The notes beneath the pieces are model-generated. The model was not told the DNA's origin and did not search any database. It was given only the letters and a program-made list of their open reading frames with translations. Below, piece by piece: positions 1 through 6,843 of a stretch of DNA of 6,901 nucleotides (position 1 is the first letter of the stretch; every line of letters starts with the position of its first letter). Position numbers and translations under genes: made by a program. Source of the stretch: Deltaproteobacteria bacterium (GTDB lineage Bacteria; Desulfobacterota; Desulfobacteria; Desulfobacterales; JAUVVS01); NCBI GenBank assembly GCA_030604545.1, contig JAUVVS010000106.1, forward strand, positions 1-6,901, written 5' to 3'.

Positions 1-2
1 TT

Positions 3-170
3 CACAATCTGAAAATTGCAAACAACGCAGATCTGGTCCTATTCATGGCCGGCAATCAATTCATGGTGATGGACGAAATTATTTCTACCTTTCAGAAAAA
101 ATATCCGGATATTAAAAGGATTTTCTACCCTGATATTTCACCACAGAGACACACAGAGAACACAGAGTAG
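3..170 (+). pseudogene. 3' end of truncated periplasmic solute-binding protein gene (molybdate-type ABC transporter family)
   Basis: The open frame enters from outside the window and stops at TAG 168-170. The first 40 or so residues contain LKIANNADLVLFMAG and then QFMVMDEIISTFQKKYPDIK. This resembles the region just after the signal peptide of bacterial extracellular solute-binding proteins of the molybdate-binding (ModA-like) group, which capture ligand in the periplasm for an ABC importer. Those proteins run for roughly another 200 residues. Here the similarity ends at about KRIFY, and the last dozen residues (PDISPQRHTENTE) are simply a translation of the CACAGAG repeat at 136-167. The gene therefore appears cut off in its N-terminal third and cannot make a working binding protein. 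The family assignment comes from memory of the motif and is moderate; the truncation by repeat is read directly. The 5' end lies outside the window. Confidence 0.55.
136..167. repeat. CACAGAG-type dispersed repeat
   Basis: The segment starts with TTTCAC and holds three CACAGAG units at 142-148, 152-158 and 161-167, spaced 10 and 9 bases apart. Sequences built on 'accacagagacacagagaacacagag' recur between genes in many bacterial genomes, from general knowledge. This copy is read as coding sequence by the broken upstream gene and supplies its stop region. Confidence 0.6.
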
Positions 171-180
171 TTACCTCAAC

Positions 181-210
181 CCTTCATCACTCCATCGCTC
201 CAATACTCCA
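181..210. repeat. Short CTCCA tandem repeat, period 8
   Basis: CTCCA occurs at 190-194, 198-202 and 206-210, an exact 8-base period, and is preceded by a related CTTCATCA stretch. It lies between the CACAGAG repeat and the end of the thioesterase remnant. No gene or terminator is visible in it. It resembles the degenerate 'atcactccat' strings found between genes in some Desulfobacterota (recollection, not checked). Confidence 0.45.
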
Positions 211-211
211 C

Positions 212-466
212 TTATTTCAGCTGTGACACAGGGGTTACCATTAAAGTAACCATAGCCTTAGAGACAAATTTTTTCTCTTCTCCAGACACGGAAAATACTT
301 CAGACTTTGAAACCATTATTTTTTTTACCGCTATTGATCACTTTTAAACAACAAACCATGGCTATTCACCAGTGGCAGGCTTAAAGTAGTTTATTTTGCA
401 CTCTATCAACCTGACGAGTTGACCATAATCCATCTTTAAAAAACCTCAAGTATCAATAAAGATATG
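212..466 (-). pseudogene. Decayed PaaI-type hotdog thioesterase remnant
   Basis: Reading the minus strand gives pieces of a PaaI-like acyl-CoA thioesterase in the family order. FIDT, stop (TGA 448-446), GFLKMDYGQLVR is followed by LIECKINYFKPATGE (409-365), which matches the 'vTvElkinYlrPa.G' strand. A stop follows (TAG 364-362). KVINSGKK comes next in a shifted frame (344-321), and then KIMVSKSEVFSVSGEEKK plus FVSKAMVTLMVTP in the first frame, ending at TAA 214-212. The last part fits the 'G.rlavaeaev.d..G.lvA.atgTfmv' end of the family. The return to the first frame falls in a run of eight A (minus strand, 326-319). At least three stops and two compensating frame changes mean no functional product. 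The N-terminal third is unrecognisable or lost toward the repeat at 513-533. Intact relatives (about 130-150 residues) form multimers in the cytoplasm and hydrolyse acyl-CoA. The family call rests on pattern resemblance only. Confidence 0.55.
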
Positions 467-478
467 AAAACAAATTTG

Positions 479-508
479 TGGACATATTATTATATTTAAT
501 GCTATAAA
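479..508 (+). promoter_or_regulatory. Candidate sigma70-type promoter for the cyclase-like gene
   Basis: A -35-like TGGACA (479-484, five of six matches to TTGACA) is separated by 18 bases from TATAAA (503-508, five of six). The -10 box is preceded by TG at 500-501, giving an extended -10 (TGcTATAAA). Transcription would start near 514-516, leaving a leader of about 65 bases before ATG 582. The region is very AT-rich, so chance matches are expected and this remains a prediction. Confidence 0.4.
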
Positions 509-512
509 TTTT

Positions 513-533
513 AAGTTTTAGGTGTTGGGTTTT
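513..533. repeat. Short dispersed repeat, copy 1 (AAGTTTTAGGTGTT type)
   Basis: This 21-base segment matches 6844-6864 with one mismatch (g for a at 527). The shared core is AAGTTTTAGGTGTT. It lies just after the candidate promoter and contains the GTG (522-524) that would be the farthest-upstream start of the next gene. That makes the GTG a doubtful start. Confidence 0.55.
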
Positions 534-581
534 TTGTACGAGAATCCGGAACAAATCTGTATAAATGATATATATATAAAA

Positions 582-2882
582 ATGTCTATTTTTTCTTTTC
601 AGCTTCCCAAACTAGAGGGATTCACTCTCGAAACCTATTCCGTTAAGTTTTCACTGGATAAATTATCTATAGGTGTCGATAACATCCACTATGATGTTTA
701 TCTTAGCCCTGGTTTTCACAAAGCAACCAGGAAAGTCGTGCTTCGACTTCTTAGTAATTATGCCGACGCTAAATATTTTCTGAATTTAGATAAGACATCA
801 AATCTAGCCAAAGAAAGAGATGAATTTAAACGGCTTTGCCGTGATGTGTTAAAAAGTGGAGTAAACAAGGGAAAATTAGAATCTGAGATTCAGATCGATT
901 TGCTGGCCCAGATAGCAGTTGTCAAGATGTTAATAAAAGAAATACGTGACCAGTATGAAAAATTGATCAATCAAATAAAGAATATCATCCGAAAACACGA
1001 AATATCGCGACATCTAGACATGAGTCAAGAAATGAAAATAAAGGAAAAACTGTCTGATATTCAGCAGAATAAAAAATCAATTTTTCAAAATGTGGACAGT
1101 GAGCTTTTTCGATATCTGATTGACGTTCAGCACGAAGGATTAAATGAGATGCGTGAAGCGGTTTTTGGATCAAATTCAGTTCTTCCTAATAACGTCTTCT
1201 TAAATCCGATACTCCATAAAGAGAATCCGTTTGATGATTCATTAATGATAGATGAATATGTGTTGATGGGCAATCGTTCTGAAGATTTTAATCAATATGA
1301 TACATTATTATTCCAGGTTAGAAGTCTTCTGGGTAAGATTATCATGGAAGATCCATCCATTAGGAAGCGATCAGAGCAAGCAGTAACAATACCCGATCAG
1401 GAAGATGAAAAATCAGAAAATAATAAGGAAGTCAACAATCAGAAAATAGATATCTGGATAAAACATGTTGATAATATTGATATTCTGTTTAATAATTTTC
1501 AAACGAATGACCGTTACAAAACACTCAAAAAGCAAAAAGGGGATAAAAAAGATTGTTTAAGTCTCAAAAGACAGGCTAAAACACAAGAAAGATTCTTAAA
1601 CTTTATTTATAAAAAGATAAATAGGAAGGGATTGATTAAAAGGATGGCTGCCTCTTTTGAGATGCAGCCTGTTTATCATGAATACTGCCCTCCATTGATT
1701 CCCCGACAAGTTTTACAGTTTCTGGTTCAACCCAAACAAAGAAAAGATATTGTACTTCAACTTAAAAAATTAAAAGGATTCTATGACAAATCGTTTTCTT
1801 TGATACCACTCCAGAATATAATAAAACGCCTGAAAAAAATAAAAACTAAAGAAAAGAAAAAGTACCTAATCCGATTCCTTAACGCTTTTGCACGTTATCA
1901 TAGGGACTTACAGAATTTCAATATACTCAAAGAGGCCATGGAACGTATAAGCCTGGTCACGGAAGAAAAGATTATCAACCTCTCACGCAAAAATCGTCTC
2001 CTCTATGAATTTCTATTGTCACACGAACAAATCCACGAGGAAAAGCCGATCATCAATCATGTAATTATCAAAGCGGATGTGCGAGGTTCCACAGATTTGA
2101 CCCATCTAATGAAAGAGCGAGGATTAAACCCGGCATCATACTTTAGCCTTAATTTTTTTGATCCTATTAACGAAATTTTATCGGAATACGCTGCAGAGAA
2201 GGTATTTATTGAGGGTGATGCGATTATCCTATCGATATATGAGCATGAAGATACTCCGGAAGGGTGGTACTGCATTGCACGCGCATGCGGTCTTGCAATT
2301 AAAATACTTCTTATTGTACATCAATATAATATGAACAATAGAAAACATGAACTTCCGATACTCGAATTGGGAATCGGCATAACTTACAATAACACTCAAC
2401 CTACTTTTCTCTTTGATATGGATACCCGAATTATGATCTCTCCGGCCATCAATTTAGCTGACCGGCTGTCAGGATGCGAAAAGCAATTACGTAAATTAAT
2501 TTCTACAAAAAAGTTACCTTTTAATCTTTACGTATTCCAAACAGTATCGGAAGAAGAAATTGCTGCAACCAAAGATGATCTATTTTCCCGTTATAACGTT
2601 AATGGCATAGCGTTGGATGGGAATAGTTTTAAAAAACTTTCAAAAGAGATCGACTTGAAGGTCTTAAAACTCCAACTTGATGATTTACAGAAAGAAAAGA
2701 CAAAGGTTTATACAGGGAAATTTCCTACAGTAACCGGAAAATTTCAGCGTTTGGTCATACGCGAAGCCAATATCTGCCAAGTTGCTCCAGATGATTTAAG
2801 TATTATCCGTCCGACAACTCGAAAATACTATGAAGTATGCACAAATCCCAAACTCTATAAATACGTGAATAAAGTAAGTTAA
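582..2882 (+). CDS. Large protein with C-terminal class III nucleotide cyclase-like domain
   Basis: I do not recognise the whole protein. With ATG 582 it has 766 residues. There is no signal peptide or membrane segment, so it is probably cytoplasmic. Residues 1-260 are mostly helical and charged. About 265-340 is a lysine/glutamate/asparagine-rich, probably disordered linker, and 340-485 is again helical and very basic (for example KRLKKIKTKEKKK). From about 490 to 680 it resembles class III adenylate/guanylate cyclases: ADVRGSTDLT with the first metal-binding Asp (D499), EGDAII with the second (D546), LELGIGI, and INLADRL with the transition-state Asn and Arg (N624, R628). The lysine normally three residues before the GD glycine is Phe (F542), and the partner specificity position reads D614/T615. 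Activity or substrate is therefore uncertain; it may be a sensor or degenerate cyclase. An in-frame GTG at 522 would add 20 residues but lies inside a dispersed repeat. Neither start has a clear Shine-Dalgarno site. The gene is conspicuously AT-rich compared with the genes downstream. Confidence 0.75.
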   Translation: MSIFSFQLPKLEGFTLETYSVKFSLDKLSIGVDNIHYDVYLSPGFHKATRKVVLRLLSNYADAKYFLNLDKTSNLAKERDEFKRLCRDVLKSGVNKGKLESEIQIDLLAQIAVVKMLIKEIRDQYEKLINQIKNIIRKHEISRHLDMSQEMKIKEKLSDIQQNKKSIFQNVDSELFRYLIDVQHEGLNEMREAVFGSNSVLPNNVFLNPILHKENPFDDSLMIDEYVLMGNRSEDFNQYDTLLFQVRSLLGKIIMEDPSIRKRSEQAVTIPDQEDEKSENNKEVNNQKIDIWIKHVDNIDILFNNFQTNDRYKTLKKQKGDKKDCLSLKRQAKTQERFLNFIYKKINRKGLIKRMAASFEMQPVYHEYCPPLIPRQVLQFLVQPKQRKDIVLQLKKLKGFYDKSFSLIPLQNIIKRLKKIKTKEKKKYLIRFLNAFARYHRDLQNFNILKEAMERISLVTEEKIINLSRKNRLLYEFLLSHEQIHEEKPIINHVIIKADVRGSTDLTHLMKERGLNPASYFSLNFFDPINEILSEYAAEKVFIEGDAIILSIYEHEDTPEGWYCIARACGLAIKILLIVHQYNMNNRKHELPILELGIGITYNNTQPTFLFDMDTRIMISPAINLADRLSGCEKQLRKLISTKKLPFNLYVFQTVSEEEIAATKDDLFSRYNVNGIALDGNSFKKLSKEIDLKVLKLQLDDLQKEKTKVYTGKFPTVTGKFQRLVIREANICQVAPDDLSIIRPTTRKYYEVCTNPKLYKYVNKVS

Positions 2883-2885
2883 GTT

Positions 2886-2911
2886 GTAACCGTTCACGGG
2901 TTCAGGGTTCA
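2886..2911. repeat. GTAACCGTTCACGGGTTCAG repeat, copy 1
   Basis: The first 20 bases (2886-2905) are identical to 6088-6107. Both copies continue with a further GGTTCA unit, differing by a one-base insertion. This copy begins four bases after the stop of the cyclase-like gene and lies in the 80-base gap before pcm. No hairpin followed by a T-run is present, so it does not look like a terminator. Confidence 0.7.
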
Positions 2912-2962
2912 GAAATTGTAGGTTCACCTCACAAAAGAGAAAAATCCTTTAGGAAAACTGCA

Positions 2963-3685
2963 ATGAAAAGATCACTTCTTACCTTTATTATCCTACTTTT
3001 ATTGCCTTCAATTCTTTTGGCAGAAATACAGGGAGACTCACCAAAGTACAAACATCAAAGGGAAGAGATGGTATTAAAACAGATCCGCAGGCGGGGTATA
3101 TCCGATGAAAAGGTTCTCAATGCCATGGCCCAAGTTCCCAGGCATTTTTTTGTACCCAAAAAGCTTTCATATAAAGCATATTCAGATCATCCCCTTCCCA
3201 TCGGCGAAGGTCAGACCATCTCTCAACCATACATTGTAGCCCTAATGACTCAATACCTGGGCCTTACAGGGAGTGAACGTGTCCTAGAAATCGGTACAGG
3301 CTCAGGCTACCAGGCGGCAATACTCTCAAAAACCACAAAGGAAGTCTACACCATCGAAATAAGAAAAAAGCTTTATGAAAGGACATCCAAGCTCCTTAAA
3401 TCACATGATTATAAAAATATAATAACACGTCACGGCGACGGCTATTTTGGCTGGAACGGAGCAGCGCCATTTGACTGCATTATGATTACCGCCGCTGTCA
3501 ATCATATCCCGCCACCACTTTTGAAACAACTCAAAAACAAGGGAAAACTCATCCTCCCGCTCGGAAATCCTTTTAGCTATCAAAACCTTGTCCTTGTCAC
3601 AAAACGCGATGATGATTACACAGTAAAACAAATCATCGGCGTTCTTTTCGTCCCTCTGACAGGCTACGCCCTTGACAAAAAATAG
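2963..3685 (+). CDS. pcm: Protein-L-isoaspartate O-methyltransferase, exported form
   Basis: The enzyme uses S-adenosylmethionine to methylate the carboxyl group of L-isoaspartyl residues in damaged proteins, starting their repair to aspartate. The 240-residue protein shows the family in order: REEMVLKQIRRRGI (33-45), VPRHFFVP (58-65), the active-site segment GEGQTISQPY (81-90), the SAM motif VLEIGTGSGYQAA (107-119), an acidic motif around E132, RHGDG (156-160), PFDCIMITAA (169-178) and the closing VPLTG (230-234). Residues 1-20 are an additional signal peptide: K2 R3, a run of leucines and isoleucines, and a likely cleavage after LLA at A20. Cytoplasmic relatives begin near residue 30. ATG 2963 is supported by AGGA at 2951-2954, eight bases upstream. 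The protein is predicted to act in the periplasm or at the outer face of the membrane, although SAM is not known to be freely available there. The next gene follows after 20 bases, probably in one operon. Confidence 0.93.
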   Translation: MKRSLLTFIILLLLPSILLAEIQGDSPKYKHQREEMVLKQIRRRGISDEKVLNAMAQVPRHFFVPKKLSYKAYSDHPLPIGEGQTISQPYIVALMTQYLGLTGSERVLEIGTGSGYQAAILSKTTKEVYTIEIRKKLYERTSKLLKSHDYKNIITRHGDGYFGWNGAAPFDCIMITAAVNHIPPPLLKQLKNKGKLILPLGNPFSYQNLVLVTKRDDDYTVKQIIGVLFVPLTGYALDKK

Positions 3686-3705
3686 TCGACCTTAGGCAAT
3701 AACCA

Positions 3706-6171
3706 ATGATCTTCTTAGCTGTTTTTTTTCTATCACTTTCCTCTATTACCTTTGAGGTGCTTCTTATAAGAGTATTCTCCATAAGCCAGTGGAACCACCT
3801 TTCTTTTATGGTCATCAGTATCGCACTTTTTGGATTCGCTGCAAGCGGCACTTTATTAAGTATCTTAGATACCCGAAAAAAGGGGTGGGAGAAACGGTTT
3901 TCCTCAAAAGGTTCGGTGGCATTCTTCATTATCCTATACACCGTCACCGCAATCACATCTTTTACAGTTCTGAACATAATTCCGCTCGACTATTTCAGAC
4001 TTCCCTTCGAACCTATCCAGGCTTTTTATCTTTTGTCTGTATACATCCTACTATCACTCCCTTTCTTCTTGACGGGATTGATCACCTCTATCGCCTATTC
4101 TTTCCTTCCTGAAAAAACAGGTTTTGTTTACTTTGCAAGCATGGCAGGTTCTGCATTCGGAGCAATTATCCCGATCCCTCTCCTTCCCTTGTTCGGTGAA
4201 GGAAGGCTCATTATTCTCACAACGCTCATTCCTCTGGTGCTCATCCCCTTCGTAAGATTAAGAATGCCATCGAGCCAATCGGAAAGAAACGATATGCAAA
4301 AAGCCTGCTCCCGTAATAAACATCTAGCTTTTATAGCATCCGGTCTTGTGATCGCCTTCATATCAGTCATTCTCATTTCTCTCAAAGGTGGTGCAATCAT
4401 CCAGGTAAAACCATCACCATATAAAGCTTTCAGCCAAATCCTCCAGTTTCCCCACGCTAGGGTCATTGAATCTGTTTCCAGTATAAGGGGAAGAATCAAT
4501 AACATAAAAAGCCCATATATCCGTTTTGCACCGGGATTGAGTCTTAAGTTTACCGGTATGCTGCCCAATCAATGGGCGATTTTTAAAGACGGTGATGAGC
4601 AGTTCACATTTTACAATTTATCCCACCAAAAAGATGCGTCATTCTCCAAATCCACCCTTCCCTTTTTAGGATATCTTCTTTCTTTCAATCCCGAACACGT
4701 CCTCTTGCTCCAACACGGTGGCGGATCGGGTATACCCTGTGTCTTGGCTTCAGGAGCTCGAAAAATCACTATCGTCGAACAAAACCCACAAATTGCTCGA
4801 GCCATTCGAATTCATTATAGCCTTCCTGTGGTAAACCAGAATCCCAGAGCATTCCTCGCCAGGTCCAATAAACGATTCAACGTCATCCATGTGGAAAACT
4901 GGGGAACATCAATCCCAGGTGCGGCAACTCTCAACCAGGAACACCTCTTCACGATTGAAGCATTCACGGAATACCTGAAACACCTCACGGAACAAGGCAT
5001 CCTCATCATTTCTCGGAAACTTCTCCTTCCCCCTGCAGACTCGCTCCGCCTCTGGGCTACCGCATACAGCAGTCTAAGGTCGCTTGAAATTAAAAACCCG
5101 GAAAGCCACATAGCTTTGCTGCGAAACTGGGACACTTTCACACTCATTGTCTCTAAACAATCTTTTCAGAAAACATCCATCATAAAAGACTTTGCACGGA
5201 ATCAAAACTTCGACCTCGTTTTTCTTCAAGGCATTACAAAAGAAACAGCCAACAGATTCAATATATTCGATGAGCCTTACCATTTCCTTGAAATACAACG
5301 CATTTCACACGCATATAGATCCAGCACTGAGAAAGCGTTTTTTAATGACTATCTCCTCGATGTTTCTCCGCAGACGGACATACGACCTTTTCCCAACAGA
5401 TTTATTAAATGGTCCAGGCTAAAAGAAATTTACAAAAGTAAGGGAAGTAGACTTTACACCCTATTCATGTCAGGCGAAATCGTTGTTGCGGTTGTATTTT
5501 TCGAAGCACTTATAATTTCTATTCTCCTGCTGGTACTTCCCCTGTTTACGATTCCAAAAAAAGAAAAAAAGATCTTTTCTCATATTCTCTATTTTCTTTC
5601 AGTTGGTGCAGGTTTTATGTTCGTCGAACTCTTCTTCATTAAAAAATATATCCTTATCTTTGGTGACCCTGTAATCAGCTTCACTGTTGTAATCTCAGGA
5701 ATCCTCATTTTCTCAAGCATCGGAGGCTTTTTTTCTCAGCGCCTTGGGCACAAAAGCCTCCGTTATACCCTTATCGTTTTATTTGTTTTTCTAATCCTGA
5801 TATTTCTCGGCTTTGATACAATTGTCCATCGAATCCTAGGATTTTCAGGCATTTTTCAATACATAGTGCCGATCCTTCTTCTCATGCCATTGGGATTTCT
5901 TGTGGGCTTTCCCTTTCCTCTCGGTATGAGGTATCTTTTAAAAAGTCCTGGGCAACGTGCACATGCCTGGACGGCAAACGGATGCGCTTCCGTCTTGACT
6001 TCAATATTAGCAGCTCAAATTGCACTCAGCATTGGAATCAACGCGATAATTGCCTTCGCAGCTTCAGCATATTTCCTGGCATTTCTCGTAACCGTTCACG
6101 GGTTCAGAGGTTCAAAAAACCCATTTTCTTTTTGCAGTCGGCACTTTCAAGGATTTTTCAAGCTGCTTTAG
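3706..6171 (+). CDS. Membrane protein with spermidine-synthase-like Rossmann domain
   Basis: The 821-residue protein has three parts. About seven hydrophobic segments lie between residues 1 and 226 (for example 31-53, 107-131, 207-225). A soluble domain spans about 230-585, and about seven more segments lie in 591-795. The soluble domain resembles polyamine aminopropyltransferases and related SAM enzymes: LLQHGGGSGIPCVLASGARK (334-353), an acidic VEQNP (E358) for the ribose of SAM or decarboxylated SAM, FNVIHVENWG with E397 where aminopropyltransferases carry the catalytic Asp, then TLNQEHLFTIEAF (408-420). True aminopropyltransferases lack membrane bundles, so polyamine synthesis is unlikely. 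Similar multi-spanning proteins are usually annotated 'spermidine synthase-like' with unknown substrate. ATG 3706 has AGG at 3694-3696 and lies 20 bases after pcm. Residues from about 795 on (VTVHGFRGSKNP...) are translated from a dispersed repeat and from the antisense of aat. The native C-terminus was therefore probably near residue 794. Confidence 0.82.
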   Translation: MIFLAVFFLSLSSITFEVLLIRVFSISQWNHLSFMVISIALFGFAASGTLLSILDTRKKGWEKRFSSKGSVAFFIILYTVTAITSFTVLNIIPLDYFRLPFEPIQAFYLLSVYILLSLPFFLTGLITSIAYSFLPEKTGFVYFASMAGSAFGAIIPIPLLPLFGEGRLIILTTLIPLVLIPFVRLRMPSSQSERNDMQKACSRNKHLAFIASGLVIAFISVILISLKGGAIIQVKPSPYKAFSQILQFPHARVIESVSSIRGRINNIKSPYIRFAPGLSLKFTGMLPNQWAIFKDGDEQFTFYNLSHQKDASFSKSTLPFLGYLLSFNPEHVLLLQHGGGSGIPCVLASGARKITIVEQNPQIARAIRIHYSLPVVNQNPRAFLARSNKRFNVIHVENWGTSIPGAATLNQEHLFTIEAFTEYLKHLTEQGILIISRKLLLPPADSLRLWATAYSSLRSLEIKNPESHIALLRNWDTFTLIVSKQSFQKTSIIKDFARNQNFDLVFLQGITKETANRFNIFDEPYHFLEIQRISHAYRSSTEKAFFNDYLLDVSPQTDIRPFPNRFIKWSRLKEIYKSKGSRLYTLFMSGEIVVAVVFFEALIISILLLVLPLFTIPKKEKKIFSHILYFLSVGAGFMFVELFFIKKYILIFGDPVISFTVVISGILIFSSIGGFFSQRLGHKSLRYTLIVLFVFLILIFLGFDTIVHRILGFSGIFQYIVPILLLMPLGFLVGFPFPLGMRYLLKSPGQRAHAWTANGCASVLTSILAAQIALSIGINAIIAFAASAYFLAFLVTVHGFRGSKNPFSFCSRHFQGFFKLL
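6088..6113. repeat. GTAACCGTTCACGGGTTCAG repeat, copy 2, at the convergent gene junction
   Basis: Positions 6088-6107 are identical to 2886-2905 and are followed by AGGTTCA. On the plus strand it encodes the start of the foreign tail of the 821-residue protein. On the minus strand its last GGTTCA contributes to the TGA stop of aat (6114-6112). It lies at the junction of two convergent genes, with no terminator hairpin nearby. Confidence 0.7.
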
Positions 6172-6792
6172 AAATTGCTTTCTTGGTATTTCTTTTGCCC
6201 CGAAACTGATTAAAAGATCGGTTGTTACCTGGCAGTCTATCATATCAAATGACAATGCTTTAAGATATTCAACAAACTTTACAAAGGCAACTTTTGACGC
6301 ATTATTTTTACGCGTAAACATTGATTCCCCAAAAAAACATTTTCCCAGAGAAACACCGTATAATCCACCTACCAGTTCCCCTTCGCTCCAAGCTTCTACT
6401 GAATGTGCATATCCTAAATCATGAAGTTTGCAATAGGCTGTAATCATATTTTTTCCTACCCAGGTTCCTTCATTTTTTTGCAATCGAACTTGTGCGCATG
6501 ATGCTATTACGCGATTAAAAGCGCTATCCATCGTCACATGAATTATATTTTTTTTGATTATCTTTTTCAGGCTTTTTGAAACCTTTAACTCCCCGGGATG
6601 CAACACAAGGCGGGGGTCGGGTGACCACCACAATATAGGCTCTTCACCTGAAAACCATGGGAATATACCCAACTTATAGGCAAGTAGAAGTCGCTTTGCG
6701 CTCAAATCGCCGCCAATTGCCAGCAAGCCGCTAGTATGGGCAAGATGGACTGGAGGAAAGACCAATTGATCAGATAGAAGAAATACAGGCAT
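6112..6792 (-). CDS. aat: Leucyl/phenylalanyl-tRNA--protein transferase
   Basis: The enzyme transfers Leu or Phe from aminoacyl-tRNA to the N-terminal Arg or Lys of proteins in the cytoplasm, making primary N-degrons that ClpS delivers to ClpAP. The 226-residue protein has nearly every family block: FPPVHLA (12-18), GLLAIGGDLS (22-31), GIFPWF (42-47), ILWWSPDPR (53-61), EGTWV (108-112), GYAHSVEAW (127-135), GGLYGVSLG (142-150), FGESMF (154-159), NASK (164-167), MIDCQ (184-188) and FGAKEIPR (197-204). D186 and Q188 match the residues proposed to act in catalysis in E. coli Aat. ATG 6792 is chosen because the family starts 'MPVF.L...L.FP'. The longer TTG start (6819) lies inside an inverted repeat and adds nine unrelated residues. 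No clear Shine-Dalgarno site is visible. Its last 60 bases overlap the convergent membrane-protein gene. clpA and clpS are not in this window. Confidence 0.95.
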   Translation of the reverse strand: MPVFLLSDQLVFPPVHLAHTSGLLAIGGDLSAKRLLLAYKLGIFPWFSGEEPILWWSPDPRLVLHPGELKVSKSLKKIIKKNIIHVTMDSAFNRVIASCAQVRLQKNEGTWVGKNMITAYCKLHDLGYAHSVEAWSEGELVGGLYGVSLGKCFFGESMFTRKNNASKVAFVKFVEYLKALSFDMIDCQVTTDLLISFGAKEIPRKQFLKQLEKSLKVPTAKRKWVF

Positions 6793-6804
6793 GAATTTGG
6801 TAGA

Positions 6805-6837
6805 TTTGTAAAAAGTCAAAAAATGACTTTTTACAAA
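6805..6837. repeat. Perfect 14-bp inverted repeat upstream of aat
   Basis: The arm TTTGTAAAAAGTCA (6805-6818) and its exact reverse complement TGACTTTTTACAAA (6824-6837) flank a loop of five A (6819-6823). It lies 12 bases upstream of the aat ATG (6792) and would fold in the aat leader. No T-run follows it on either strand, so a simple terminator is unlikely. It could be a dispersed palindromic repeat or an operator. Similar GTAAAAAGTC palindromes are, as I recall, frequent in Desulfobacterota intergenic DNA. Confidence 0.65.
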
Positions 6838-6843
6838 GGTTTG

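Noticed and set aside
233..251. GGTTAC...GTAACC hairpin as a terminator or operator
   Set aside because: The stem is only six bases, has no T-run, and falls within the coding remnant for MVTLMVTP, where the repeated MVT codons explain it.
212..316. A genuine 34-residue minus-strand small protein starting at ATG 316
   Set aside because: The peptide reads as the C-terminal strands of a hotdog thioesterase, has no ribosome site, and matching sequence continues upstream of the ATG, so it is part of a pseudogene.
3633..3977. 114-codon minus-strand open frame across the pcm/membrane-protein junction
   Set aside because: It is antisense to two well-supported genes, has no family resemblance, and its composition is that of a shadow frame.
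4128..4568. 146-codon minus-strand open frame
   Set aside because: It lies wholly antisense to the spermidine-synthase-like membrane protein, and its sequence is the mirror of that coding region.
3706..6171. A true spermidine synthase (speE)
   Set aside because: The fold motif is present, but the enzyme is far too long, carries about 14 membrane segments, and has Glu397 where the catalytic Asp is expected.
6793..6819. Upstream TTG start for aat
   Set aside because: It lies inside the inverted repeat, and its nine extra residues do not resemble the family, which begins at the MPVF-type start used here.
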